Below the pieces are notes generated by a model. It saw only the letters and a program-made list of their open reading frames with translations. It did not search any database and had not been told where the DNA came from. From contig CAVUHL010000003.1 of NCBI GenBank assembly GCA_963741305.1, positions 2,232,001-2,296,000 of the forward strand: a DNA stretch of 64,000 nucleotides. The letters are read 5' to 3'. This document shows, piece after piece, positions 1-7,532 of this stretch. Both the position numbers and the translations under genes were made by a program. Source of the stretch: DATMER01 sp963741305 (lineage in GTDB: Bacteria; Acidobacteriota; Thermoanaerobaculia; Multivoradales; UBA5704). Each line of letters starts with the position of its first letter. Within the stretch, counting starts at the first letter, position 1.

Positions 1-9
1 GGAAAGCAT
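1..9 (-). CDS. first codons of an unidentified gene leaving the window
   Basis: On the minus strand an ATG at 9..7 is preceded by an AAGGAG Shine-Dalgarno sequence (complement of 17-22) at 7-nt spacing. This is better than most starts in the window. Only three codons are inside, so the product cannot be named. It is downstream of the ECF sigma factor at 190-741 in the same orientation, so it may be a target or partner of that regulator. This is inferred from spacing and the ribosome binding site only. Confidence 0.4.
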
Positions 10-106
10 GGAAAGTCTCCTTTCTTGGACAGGCGGCGCAAACCGCCGAGCTGCCGGAGGGCAGCTCGTAAAGTAAGTTTCCGCAGGCGGTGTTCCAAAG
101 ACACCG
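10..106 (-). promoter_or_regulatory. structured 5' leader with three hairpins
   Basis: Between the ECF gene and the minus-strand start at 9, the sequence can form three consecutive hairpins: 89-93 with 101-105, 48-55 with 60-67 (8 bp, tetraloop), and 32-36 with 43-47. The AAGGAG site follows immediately. A stack of hairpins ending at a ribosome binding site is what a translational or attenuation leader looks like. I could not match it to a known riboswitch class. Confidence 0.3.
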
Positions 107-163
107 ATCCGAATCTGACTATGAGATTGTGCACCGGAATGCCCTGAAAGTGGGCATGTGTGC

Positions 164-182
164 CGCCCGGACGTGCCGGGCG
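164..182 (-). terminator. hairpin just after the first ECF sigma gene
   Basis: CGCCCGG at 164-170 pairs perfectly with CCGGGCG at 176-182 around a 5-nt loop, 8 bp past the stop of the sigma gene at 190. No clear T-run follows on the minus strand, so termination may be weak or the hairpin may be part of the leader of the next gene. Confidence 0.3.
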
Positions 183-189
183 AGAGGCT

Positions 190-741
190 TTAGGGCGAGT
201 TTTCGTCCAGCGCTCCCGGGGAGGGATGGAACCCTGATCCCAGAAGCTGCTGGGTGAGCGCGGACAGACAGCGGCGGGTCACCTTGCGGATGCTCGACTT
301 GCAGTAGCCAGTCCGTTCCGCTGCCTCCGCCGTGCTGCAGCCAAGGCCGTAGCGCAGCCGGAGCACGGACCGGCAGCGGTCGGGGAGCTGCGCCAGCAGG
401 AAGTCCAGGTCGTGGCGCAGGTCCGTCCGCTCCTGGGGCGGCGCCTCGGCATCGGCGAGGAGCTCGAGGATGGCGGTGTCCACCACGTCCCAGAGCCGGC
501 TGCGCTGCTTGCGCCAGTAGATGACACAGCGGTTTGACAGCGTAGCCAGGATCCACGCTTCGGGGTTGCGGATGCTCCCCGCCTTGGAGACCATGATGAG
601 GAAGGTCTCCTGCAGGAGGTCGTCCGCGTCCTGCGCGGGGATCTTGTAGCGGAAGAGGATTCGCTTGAGCTTCGGCTCAACCCTCTTCAGCAACTCCTCC
701 AGGGAGGGCTCTTCCGCCCGAGGTGAACCCGAAGATTGCAT
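190..741 (-). CDS. ECF-type RNA polymerase sigma factor
   Basis: Small sigma-70 family protein of about 183 residues from this ATG (a GTG at 771 would add 10). Region 2 is recognisable in DADDLLQETFLIMVSK and the following NPEAWILATLSNRCVIYWRK segment. Region 4 is the C-terminal helix-turn-helix around LPDRCRSVLRLRYGLGCSTA and SSIRKVTRRCLSAL. It should recruit RNA polymerase to a small promoter set. No membrane anti-sigma gene lies next to it in the window. Its closest visible relative is the neighbouring gene at 851-1408, with the same layout and near-identical region 4 wording, so the pair arose by tandem duplication. No convincing ribosome binding site decides the start. Confidence 0.85.
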   Translation of the reverse strand: MQSSGSPRAEEPSLEELLKRVEPKLKRILFRYKIPAQDADDLLQETFLIMVSKAGSIRNPEAWILATLSNRCVIYWRKQRSRLWDVVDTAILELLADAEAPPQERTDLRHDLDFLLAQLPDRCRSVLRLRYGLGCSTAEAAERTGYCKSSIRKVTRRCLSALTQQLLGSGFHPSPGALDENSP

Positions 742-850
742 GTCAGTAGATCTGAGTGACTGGTGGGTCACGCTACCAACATTCTCCGGCTTTGTCCACA
801 GCGTTGCTGCGTAGCGGGTGAGCTAAAAGCTCTGCCGCTGGTGAGGATGC

Positions 851-1408
851 TCAACCATCTTCCTGCGGCTCCCCTCTCCCCCCCACGACCTCCCTTTGGA
901 AGCCGACGGCGAGGAGCTGCCGCGTGAGGGCGGCCAGGCAGCGGTTCGTGACCTTGCGGATGCTCGACGTCTGATAGCCCATCTGCTCCGCCACCTCGGT
1001 GGGACCATACCCCATGCCGTAACGGAGCCGGAGCAGCGAGCGGCACCGGACGGAGAGGCGCGCGAGCACCCGGGTGAGGTCGGTGGTCAGGTCGGTCTTC
1101 TCCTGATCGGGGGCCTGCGGCACGGCCAGCAGGTCCAGGATCGCAGTGTCCACGGCCTCGCAAAGGCTGCCGCGGCGCTTGCGCCAGTACATGATGCATT
1201 TTTTCTTGACCGTGCCGATGAGCCAGCTCTCGGGGCTGCGCACCTTGTCCCACTTGTAAAGCAGCGTGAGCTGAGCGTCCTGCAGGATGTCCTCGGCATC
1301 CTCCGGAGGGATCTCGAAGTTCCGCAGGACTCGCTCCAGCCGCGGCCTGGAGGTCTTGAGGAGGGTGTTCAGCGATTCCCGCAGTTCAGGATGATCCAGA
1401 GTTGCCAT
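851..1408 (-). CDS. ECF-type RNA polymerase sigma factor, tandem paralogue
   Basis: About 185 residues from the ATG at 1408; a GTG at 1414 is an alternative. Region 2 shows DAEDILQDAQLTLLYKWDKV and SPESWLIGTVKKKCIMYWRK. Region 4 shows LSVRCRSLLRLRYGMGYGPT and SSIRKVTNRCLAALTRQLL. It is a clear paralogue of the sigma factor at 190-741, separated from it by about 110 bp with no recognisable gene. It is divergently arranged with the membrane protein gene starting near 1471, so the short 1409-1470 region probably carries promoters for both directions. The regulated genes are unknown. The C-terminal tail after the last helix (about 15 residues, Gly/Arg/Glu rich) is not conserved between the two copies. 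Confidence 0.85.
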   Translation of the reverse strand: MATLDHPELRESLNTLLKTSRPRLERVLRNFEIPPEDAEDILQDAQLTLLYKWDKVRSPESWLIGTVKKKCIMYWRKRRGSLCEAVDTAILDLLAVPQAPDQEKTDLTTDLTRVLARLSVRCRSLLRLRYGMGYGPTEVAEQMGYQTSSIRKVTNRCLAALTRQLLAVGFQREVVGGRGEPQEDG

Positions 1409-1470
1409 ATCCACCAGAATGTTGTCTATCGACTTGGGCTAGGCTAACACCCCGTTGGTCCCAAGTCCAG

Positions 1471-2364
1471 ATGAGATCCCGTTCGCGCCCTGGGTACCAG
1501 CCGAGGCTGCTCAGATGCATGCTCCGGGGCCTGATACTATGCCCGCAAATGGGCGTTTTCCTGCTTTTCCTTCTCGCCGTCAGCCTCGGCTCCCTGACCA
1601 CCCTGTACTGGATCCCCGAAGACGATCTGGGCCGCGGCTACTTTCAGATGAATGCCCTCGTCATCCTGGGCCTCCTCGGGCTCGCCATGGCGGTGGTGCT
1701 CCTCCATCCGTTCCGTCCGTTCGGCGACCGGCCCGAAGCCGGCGTGGCGGCCCTCGGCGCCGCTCTGCTGGGTGGCTTCCTCTACTACGCCGCGGTCTGG
1801 CGCGAGCGCTGGTCCGTCGGCCGCTGGCCGCTGACGCTGTCGACCCTCGGCTGCCTCGCGGCCCTCCTCCTGGCCGGTCCGCACGTGGTGGCGCCGCTCA
1901 CGCCGCTCCCCTACCGTGGCGCGTTGCTGACGGCGAGCTTGATCGCCTCGTCGCTCCTCCTTGGCTGGTCGCTCATCACCATGCTCCTCGGGCACTGGTA
2001 CCTGGTCGCGCCCCGGCTGACGTTCCGTCATCTGACCGTGTTCTCCTGGGTGCTCCTGGGAACCGTCCTGCTGCGGGTGCTCTCCGTGGCCGCGAGCCTG
2101 GTGGTCGCGGCCGGAGTCAACGAATTGATCGAGCCCCATCCGTTGCGGGTCCTGGCGAGCTTCGGGGGGCAGGGCATCTTCTTCTGGTTCCGCCTGCTCT
2201 GGGGATTGGCAATCGTGCTGCCGCTCACGGCGATGGCCCTACACTGCGCGCGCCAGCGCTCGAACCAGTCTGCCACCGGCATCCTCTACGTCGTAGTCGT
2301 AGGCGCCTTCATCGGCGAGATCACCGCCTACTACCTGATCGTCACCACGGGCGTCCCTGTCTGA
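1471..2364 (+). CDS. polytopic membrane protein of unknown function
   Basis: Very hydrophobic protein with roughly eight or nine membrane-spanning segments, for example FLLFLLAVSLGSLTTLYW near the N-terminus and ILYVVVVGAFIGEITAYYLI near the C-terminus. I do not recognise the family. The reading frame stays open upstream to 1402, but those codons overlap the start of the divergent sigma factor. ATG codons at 1471, 1519 and 1549 are all possible starts and none has a good ribosome binding site; 1549 would place the first membrane segment right at the N-terminus. The next gene begins 3 bp after the stop, so the two are almost certainly cotranscribed. Confidence 0.7.
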   Translation: MRSRSRPGYQPRLLRCMLRGLILCPQMGVFLLFLLAVSLGSLTTLYWIPEDDLGRGYFQMNALVILGLLGLAMAVVLLHPFRPFGDRPEAGVAALGAALLGGFLYYAAVWRERWSVGRWPLTLSTLGCLAALLLAGPHVVAPLTPLPYRGALLTASLIASSLLLGWSLITMLLGHWYLVAPRLTFRHLTVFSWVLLGTVLLRVLSVAASLVVAAGVNELIEPHPLRVLASFGGQGIFFWFRLLWGLAIVLPLTAMALHCARQRSNQSATGILYVVVVGAFIGEITAYYLIVTTGVPV

Positions 2365-2367
2365 CGG

Positions 2368-2814
2368 ATGCGTGTCCGCACCCAGTGCCGCTCCTGCGGC
2401 CTCCCGTTCCCTGCCGTCCTCTCGCCCGAGGCAGTAGAGCTCGCCTGTCCGGCCTGCGGGACTGCCCGGCCTGTCACCCGCGCGGGCTGGACGGAGAAGG
2501 CCGTCGAAGCCTGCCCGCTCTGCGGCTGCCGCCATCTCTATCGCCAGCGCGACTTCAACCGCGCGCTCGGTTGCCTGCTCGTCGTTGCCGGCGCGGCCCT
2601 GGTGCCCTGGACCTTCGGCCTCTCGCTGCCGGTCTTTGGCCTCGTGGACCTCTGGCTCTACAGGAGGCTCAAGGACGCGGTGGTCTGCTACCGCTGCGAC
2701 ACGGTCTACCGGGATGCCGTACCGGGCCCGCGCCAGGGAGACTTCGACCTCCTGAAACATGACGTGCTCAAATATGGCAAGACCTGGAGCGAAGAGGCGA
2801 ACCGGGAAGGATAG
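2368..2814 (+). CDS. zinc-ribbon protein with central hydrophobic hairpin
   Basis: A 148-residue protein with three CxxC pairs (CRSCG near residue 7, CPACG near 27, CPLCGC near 49) and a fourth CYRC pair near 107. This is the pattern of two zinc ribbons. Between them sits a hydrophobic stretch (CLLVVAGAALVPWTFGL and onward) long enough for a membrane hairpin. It starts 3 bp after the membrane protein gene, so a shared role at the membrane is likely, but the function is unknown. The stop is followed directly by a strong bidirectional terminator. Confidence 0.7.
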   Translation: MRVRTQCRSCGLPFPAVLSPEAVELACPACGTARPVTRAGWTEKAVEACPLCGCRHLYRQRDFNRALGCLLVVAGAALVPWTFGLSLPVFGLVDLWLYRRLKDAVVCYRCDTVYRDAVPGPRQGDFDLLKHDVLKYGKTWSEEANREG

Positions 2815-2819
2815 AAGAG

Positions 2820-2843
2820 AAAGGCCGGCTTGCGCCGGCCTTT
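2820..2843. terminator. bidirectional rho-independent terminator
   Basis: A perfect 10-bp stem (2820-2829 with 2834-2843) with a TTGC loop sits between the convergent zinc-ribbon gene and metK. The outer base pairs are A:T, so both strands have a T tract after the GC-rich stem (TTTC on the plus strand, TTTCTCTTC on the minus). Confidence 0.8.
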
Positions 2844-2859
2844 CCGGTCAGGCGTCCGA

Positions 2860-4032
2860 TCAGGCGGAGACCGCCATCTCCTCGACGCCGGCCGCGGTGC
2901 GCAGCTCCTCGGCCCGGTGGGTGCGCTCCCAGGTGAAGCCTTCCTCCGAGCGGCCGAAATGGCCATAGGCCGCCGTCGCACGGTAGATTGGGCGGCGTAG
3001 ATCAAGATACTCGATGATGCCGCGCGGGGAGAGCGGGAAGTGAGCGCGGACCAGCCTCTCCATCTCGCCGTCGCCGATGAGGCCAGTGCCGAAGCTGTCG
3101 ACGCGCACGGACACCGGATCGACCACACCGATGGCATAGGCGAGCTGCACCTCGACGCGCTCGGCGATGCCCGCCGCGACCAGGTTCTTGGCCACGTGGC
3201 GCGCCATGTAGCAGGCCGAGCGGTCCACCTTGGTTGGATCCTTCCCCGAAAAGGCGCCACCGCCGTGGCGGCCATAGCCGCCGTAGGTGTCCACGATGAT
3301 CTTGCGGCCGGTGAGGCCACAGTCGCCGTGCGGACCGCCGGTCACGAAGCGGCCGGTGGGGTTGATGTGGTAGACCGTCGTCTCGTCCAGCAGCTCCCCG
3401 GGGATCGTCGTCTTCACGATCTTTTCGATAACCCTTTCGCTGATCTCCTCCTGGGAGACGTCGGGGTCGTGCTGGGTAGAGATGACCACGGTACGCACGC
3501 CGACCGGCTTCTTGCCCTCGTACTCCACCGTCACCTGCGACTTCCCGTCGGGCCGCAGCCAGGGGATCTCGCCGTCACGGCGCGCCACCGCCAGGCGGCG
3601 GGTCAGGCGATGGGAAAGAAGGATCGGCAGCGGCATCAGCTCCGGGGTCTCGCGGCAGGCAAAGCCGAACATCAGCCCCTGGTCACCCGCCCCTCCCGTG
3701 TCGACTCCCTGGGCGATGTCCGGGGACTGCCGGTTGATGGTCAGGAGCACCTTGCAGCTCCGGCTGTCGAAGCCGAAGTCGGAGCGGTCGTAGCCGATGT
3801 CCTGGACGACCTGGCGGGCCACGCCGACGAAGTCGACGTGCGCGTGGGTGGTGATCTCGCCCGCGAGGACGATCATGTCCGTGGTCACCAGGGTCTCGCA
3901 TGCCACGCGCCCGGTGGCATCCTGGCGGAGCACCTCGTCCAGGATCGCGTCAGAGATCTGGTCAGCCACCTTGTCGGGGTGGCCCTCGGTCACGGACTCC
4001 GACGTAAACAGGTGGGCCTCTTGTTCGTTCAT
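2860..4032 (-). CDS. metK: S-adenosylmethionine synthetase
   Basis: Makes S-adenosylmethionine from methionine and ATP in the cytoplasm. About 390 residues, the usual bacterial length. Visible signatures are GHPDK near the N-terminus (ATP/metal binding), the GAGDQGLMFG loop, and the glycine-rich GGGAFSGKDPTKVDRS segment that carries catalytic lysine and aspartate residues. The start is taken at the ATG preceded by AGAGGT at 6-nt spacing, rather than the GTG two codons upstream. No SAM riboswitch fold is evident in the 140-bp upstream region. It is convergent with the zinc-ribbon gene and shares a bidirectional terminator with it. Confidence 0.97.
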   Translation of the reverse strand: MNEQEAHLFTSESVTEGHPDKVADQISDAILDEVLRQDATGRVACETLVTTDMIVLAGEITTHAHVDFVGVARQVVQDIGYDRSDFGFDSRSCKVLLTINRQSPDIAQGVDTGGAGDQGLMFGFACRETPELMPLPILLSHRLTRRLAVARRDGEIPWLRPDGKSQVTVEYEGKKPVGVRTVVISTQHDPDVSQEEISERVIEKIVKTTIPGELLDETTVYHINPTGRFVTGGPHGDCGLTGRKIIVDTYGGYGRHGGGAFSGKDPTKVDRSACYMARHVAKNLVAAGIAERVEVQLAYAIGVVDPVSVRVDSFGTGLIGDGEMERLVRAHFPLSPRGIIEYLDLRRPIYRATAAYGHFGRSEEGFTWERTHRAEELRTAAGVEEMAVSA

Positions 4033-4176
4033 CGTCACACCTCTATCCTGGGGATTCCTATTCGAAACTGGCCGCGCATGCTACCAGTGACGCAGGAGCC
4101 GGTCAAACACGGTATCGCGAACGATGCGTACGATTGCGCACGACTCTAAGAGTGCTCGATCCCGGCAAAACGGGAC

Positions 4177-4770
4177 TCAGCGGATGGGCCGGCTCTCGAG
4201 CACGCCGTAGAAAAGGGTCGAAATGGCGTGCAGGGTGGAAGTAGAGACGGCCTTGCGCCGCGTCTCCAGTCCGCCGGTGAGCGCCCGGATCATGCCGCCG
4301 CCCCTCCGGGTCCCAGGGATGGCGAACGGGATCTGGGCACTGTCCAGGCCGGCGATCAGCCGGTCGGGGAGCTGCACCGAGCCGCTGGACCCCCAGGCCT
4401 CGCCCAGCGGGGAGCGCACCACGGCCCAGTTGCGGATGAAGTAGCGCAGGCCTCCGTCCACCTCCAGGGCCTGGATGCCCCCCTCGGCCGCCATGAAGAA
4501 CTGATAGGTGTCGCCGAGCCGCTCCTCCATCTCGCGGACGTAGCTGCGCGCCAGGCCGAGGGTCTCCTCATCCGAGACCGGCAGCCCGATCGGCGGCGGC
4601 TCCACGGGCTGGGGCACCACCGCCACCGACACGATCTTGTCGTGGCCGTCGTGGAAGTAGCGCAGGAATGCGTCGCGGACGCCGAGCAGCGTCTCCGAGT
4701 TGTTCCCGGCCACCGCGACCTCGACACCCGATTGGAGCTTTTGCCAGAAATTCCTGATATCTGTCGCCAT
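4177..4770 (-). CDS. DUF84-type inosine/xanthosine triphosphatase
   Basis: About 197 residues. It matches the pattern of the DUF84/YjjX-like NTPases that hydrolyse non-canonical ITP and XTP. These carry an AGNNSETLLGVRDAF start (the SxNPVK-type motif), an EGGI segment near the middle (AAEGGIQALEVDGG), SGSVQLPDRL, and the C-terminal ALTGGLETRRKA motif. The N-terminal NNSE wording deviates from the usual NPVK, so activity should be regarded as unproven. The chosen ATG lies one base from the start codon of the divergent methyltransferase gene; the open frame upstream overlaps that gene and is not credible. A small CCCG-CGGG hairpin follows the stop. Confidence 0.7.
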   Translation of the reverse strand: MATDIRNFWQKLQSGVEVAVAGNNSETLLGVRDAFLRYFHDGHDKIVSVAVVPQPVEPPPIGLPVSDEETLGLARSYVREMEERLGDTYQFFMAAEGGIQALEVDGGLRYFIRNWAVVRSPLGEAWGSSGSVQLPDRLIAGLDSAQIPFAIPGTRRGGGMIRALTGGLETRRKAVSTSTLHAISTLFYGVLESRPIR

Positions 4771-4771
4771 T

Positions 4772-5560
4772 ATGATTACCAGCCGCCACAACCAGAAATT
4801 GAAGGATATTCGCCGCCTCCGGCGAAGTAAAGGTGACCACGCCCTGCTGGAGGGTCCGCACCTGGTCGAGGAGGCCATCGCCGCTGGTTACGAGTTGGAG
4901 ACCGTCCTGGCCACGCCGGCCTGGTTGGAGACGCCCGATGGATTGTGCGTCCTCCGCCATCTCCCGATCGCACCGCTCGAAATCGAGCCCTCCCTGCTGG
5001 AGGAGCTTACCGACTCCGACTCGCCCCGCGGCATCCTCGCCGTGGCCCGCCTCCCCCGCTCCGGCGTCGGGTCGCTGCCCGTCCGCGACGGCGGAGTGTA
5101 TCTCTTTCTGGATGGATTGCAGGACCCCGGCAATCTGGGAGCGCTCGCGCGGGTCGCGGAGGCCTCCGGAGCGGCCGGGCTCGCGCTCTCCCCGGGCACG
5201 GCTCATCCGAACCATCCGCGTGCCCTCCGCGCCTCGGCCGGGAGCCTTTTGCGGCTGCCGGCCGCCGTTGGGTGCGAGGCCGCGGCGGTGGACCGCCACC
5301 TCGCCTCCGTCCATCCGCGGTGGATGGCGCTGGTCCCCCGCGAGGGCGAAGACCTCTGGCGTTCCTCCCTGGACGGCACGCTGGTCCTCGCCCTGGGTGC
5401 CGAGGGCCCCGGCCTTTCTCCCCTTGTCCGGGAGCGCGCCGGCCTCGGCCTGACCATTTCCATCGAGCCGCCGGTCGAGTCGCTGAACGCGACGGTCGCC
5501 GCGGCCCTGGTGTTGTTCGAGGTCCGTCGGCGGGGACGTGATCTAATAACCCGATCATGA
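4772..5560 (+). CDS. SpoU/TrmH-family RNA 2'-O-ribose methyltransferase
   Basis: About 262 residues. The N-terminal substrate-binding part begins in the typical way (ITSRHNQKLKDIRRLRRSKG, then LLEGPHLVEEAI). The C-terminal SPOUT knot carries motif 1 in FLDGLQDPGNLGALARVAEA, motif 2 in LALGAEGPGLSP and motif 3 in SIEPPVESLNATVAAALVLF, where the SLN(A/V) asparagine is the SAM-site signature. It should methylate rRNA or tRNA ribose with SAM, whose producer MetK is encoded nearby. The start is fixed by family alignment; there is no ribosome binding site, and the divergent gene starts one base away. It overlaps rpiB by 4 bp. Confidence 0.88.
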   Translation: MITSRHNQKLKDIRRLRRSKGDHALLEGPHLVEEAIAAGYELETVLATPAWLETPDGLCVLRHLPIAPLEIEPSLLEELTDSDSPRGILAVARLPRSGVGSLPVRDGGVYLFLDGLQDPGNLGALARVAEASGAAGLALSPGTAHPNHPRALRASAGSLLRLPAAVGCEAAAVDRHLASVHPRWMALVPREGEDLWRSSLDGTLVLALGAEGPGLSPLVRERAGLGLTISIEPPVESLNATVAAALVLFEVRRRGRDLITRS

Positions 5561-5985
5561 AGATCGGAATCGGCTCGGACCACGCAGGCTACCGCTACAA
5601 GGAAGAGATCAAGCGTTTCCTCGCCCGCCAGGGGCATGAGGTGCGCGACTTCGGGACGGACTCGGAGGAGTCGGTGGACTACCCGGTCTACATCCGTCCC
5701 GTGGCCGAGGCGGTCGCCAGCGGTGAGCTCGAGCGCGGCATCGTTCTCGGCGGCTCGGGCAACGGCGAGGCCATGGCTGCCAACCGCGTGCGCGGCGTCC
5801 GCTGCGCGCTCTGCTGGAACGCCGAGTCCGCCCTCTTCGGCCGCCAGCACAACGATGCCAACATGCTCTCCCTCGGCCAGCGCATGATGACGCTGGAGAC
5901 CGCCCTCGACATCGTCCGGATCTGGCTGGAGACCCCCTTCGAAGGCGGGCGCCACGTCCGGCGGATCCAGCTGCTCGACGCGTGA
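5557..5985 (+). CDS. rpiB: ribose-5-phosphate isomerase B
   Basis: Interconverts ribose 5-phosphate and ribulose 5-phosphate in the pentose phosphate pathway. At 142 residues it has the normal RpiB length. SDHAGYRYK binds phosphate, and the active-site loop reads VLGGSGNGEAMAANRVRGVR. In E. coli-type enzymes this loop has a catalytic cysteine (GCGTG). Here, as in the actinobacterial type, a serine stands there, and the glutamate of NGE is expected to act as base. It overlaps its neighbours on both sides by 4 bp (ATGA upstream, GTGA downstream), so the three genes form one translationally coupled unit. Confidence 0.93.
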   Translation: MKIGIGSDHAGYRYKEEIKRFLARQGHEVRDFGTDSEESVDYPVYIRPVAEAVASGELERGIVLGGSGNGEAMAANRVRGVRCALCWNAESALFGRQHNDANMLSLGQRMMTLETALDIVRIWLETPFEGGRHVRRIQLLDA

Positions 5986-6911
5986 TCGCCCCAATCCTCG
6001 AAGCACTGGGGGTGGACCGGGTACGGCGGGACCAGGTCCTCGCTCCCTACACCACCTTCCGGATCGGCGGCCCGGCCGACCTCTTCTACGAGCCGCAGAC
6101 CGCGGACGAGCTGGCGCGGGCGATCCTCGCGGCCCGGGAGCACGGAGTCCCCTTCTTCCTCCTTGGGATGGGCGCGAACATCCTGATCGGCGACCGGGGC
6201 TTCCGCGGTCTGGTCATCCGCAACACGGCCCGGCACATGGATGTCCTGCCGGATGGCAAAGTGTGGGCGGAGAGCGGCGCGGTGGTCCATCCAGAGCTGA
6301 TCGAGCTGGCGGTATCCCATGGCCTGTCCGGGCTGGAGCACTACGTAGGCATCCCTTCGACCGTGGGCGGAGCGCTCTGGCAGAACCTCCACTTCCTGGC
6401 TCCGGCTCCGGCGCGCGAGCGGACCATGTTCGTCGCGGAGGTCACCCATTCCGCCGAGATCCTCACCGAGGAGGGCGAGCGCAAGACCGTGGGTGTCGAC
6501 TACTTCGAGTTCGGCTACGACGACTCCATCCTCCACCACCGGCGAGACGTCGTGCTTGCCGCCACCTTCCAGCTCCAGCCGGACGATCAAACCCGCATGC
6601 GGCGGGTCATGGAAGAGAACCTGCAATGGCGGCGCGAGCGGCACCCGCCCCTGGATACCGAGCCGAGCGCCGGCTCCATCTTCAAGAAGATCGCTGGGAT
6701 CGGCGCCGGCCGCCTGATCGACGAGTGCGGCTTCAAGGGCATCGGGATTGGAGGCGCCATGGTCACCCCTCGCCACGCCAACATCCTCATCAATACGGGC
6801 AACGCCACCGCTGCCGACGTCCGTGCCCTGATCGCGCACATCCAGGAGGTGGTCGAGCAGCGCACGGGCCATCGTATGGAGCCTGAGATCGGCTTCGTCG
6901 GCGAGTTCTGA
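5982..6911 (+). CDS. murB: UDP-N-acetylenolpyruvoylglucosamine reductase
   Basis: Reduces UDP-GlcNAc-enolpyruvate to UDP-MurNAc in peptidoglycan synthesis, using FAD and NADPH. It is 309 residues with a GTG start overlapping the rpiB stop. FAD-binding signatures are YTTFRIGGPAD and LGMGANILIGDRGFRGLVIR; VGIPSTVGGAL forms the substrate loop; SAGSIFKKI carries the catalytic serine; EPEIGFVGEF at the C-terminus carries the catalytic glutamate. The central QNLHFLAPAPARERTMF insertion differs from E. coli-like MurB. It is the last gene of the rpiB unit. Confidence 0.95.
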   Translation: MIAPILEALGVDRVRRDQVLAPYTTFRIGGPADLFYEPQTADELARAILAAREHGVPFFLLGMGANILIGDRGFRGLVIRNTARHMDVLPDGKVWAESGAVVHPELIELAVSHGLSGLEHYVGIPSTVGGALWQNLHFLAPAPARERTMFVAEVTHSAEILTEEGERKTVGVDYFEFGYDDSILHHRRDVVLAATFQLQPDDQTRMRRVMEENLQWRRERHPPLDTEPSAGSIFKKIAGIGAGRLIDECGFKGIGIGGAMVTPRHANILINTGNATAADVRALIAHIQEVVEQRTGHRMEPEIGFVGEF

Positions 6912-6928
6912 TTCAGCGACAAAAGTTG

Positions 6929-6980
6929 TTGACTTCCGCTCCGGCTTCTCTTACGCTTTGTAGCGTAATAGAGGCGTAAC
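6929..6980 (+). promoter_or_regulatory. sigma-70-type promoter with TTACGC/GCGTAA operator
   Basis: TTGACT (6929-6934) and TACGCT (6952-6957) are separated by 17 bp, a good housekeeping promoter for the gene starting at 7004. The -10 overlaps TTACGCT (6951-6957), followed by AGCGTAA (6962-6968) and GGCGTAA (6973-6979), each stepping by 11 bp. The same heptamer recurs in the promoter of the XRE regulator gene at 8594, so these are likely repressor sites. Confidence 0.6.
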
Positions 6981-7003
6981 TACCTTCGGGAGGAGCGGTC
7001 GTG

Positions 7004-7495
7004 ATGACGAACAGAACCAATGGCAACAACCTGCCGTCCAACGCGTTCGTGGAGGACTACCTGGCCTTGCTGAACGAGCGGGACGAGCCCCTCACCGCGG
7101 CGGAGGCCGACTACGCCGGACCCTGGAGCGTCGAAGCACGACTGCAGGGCGGCCACGCCGTGCTGCGGCCAGCGGAAGATGTGCCGTACGCCGCCTTTGA
7201 CTCCGTGGAGATCGCCCAGCTCGCCGCGGCTGTTTTACCGGGGACCGGCAGAGATAAGCGTTACCGCCTGGGCAAGGACGAAAACCCCGGCCGCGGCTTT
7301 CCGGTATATCGCTCCGGCGAGCTTGTTGGACACCTGCGGCTGTTCGACGAGGAGCTGGTCGCGGCCTTGAACGTGCTCGACGCACTCCTCTCCTCGCCCT
7401 ACGACTTTGCCTGGCTTCTCGAAGCGGCCGGGGGCCTCGCGCTCCAGCACGTGGGGAGGATCTCCATGGCGAGGGCGACCGGCCGGCTAAAGTAG
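7004..7495 (+). CDS. small protein of unknown function under XRE-type operator
   Basis: About 163 residues, acidic, with no signal peptide, membrane segment or motif I recognise. The start is the ATG 8 nt behind a GGGAGGAG ribosome binding site; a GTG one codon upstream is also possible. Its promoter carries three TTACGC/GCGTAA heptamers shared with the regulator gene at 8594, so it is probably a target of that regulator. The fold cannot be told from sequence. The stop is followed by a 12-bp hairpin that also ends the convergent dehydratase gene. Confidence 0.6.
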   Translation: MTNRTNGNNLPSNAFVEDYLALLNERDEPLTAAEADYAGPWSVEARLQGGHAVLRPAEDVPYAAFDSVEIAQLAAAVLPGTGRDKRYRLGKDENPGRGFPVYRSGELVGHLRLFDEELVAALNVLDALLSSPYDFAWLLEAAGGLALQHVGRISMARATGRLK

Positions 7496-7503
7496 CGGAA
7501 AGA

Positions 7504-7532
7504 GTGTAGGGGCGCGTGGTGCGCCCCTACAC
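7504..7532. terminator. GTAGGGGCG palindrome acting as shared terminator
   Basis: A perfect 12-bp stem (7504-7515 with 7521-7532), GTGTAGGGGCGC and its complement, around GTGGT. It lies between convergent genes and contains the TAG stop codon of the minus-strand dehydratase (7527-7529). It belongs to the dispersed GTAGGGG repeat family also seen at 16852, 42251 and 62077. Confidence 0.65.

Noticed and set aside
1402..1470. N-terminal extension of the membrane protein gene
   Set aside because: It would start at a TTG inside the divergent sigma factor's first codons, without a ribosome binding site.
4033..4176. SAM riboswitch upstream of metK
   Set aside because: The region has no recognisable SAM-I or SAM-II core; only short unrelated inverted repeats.
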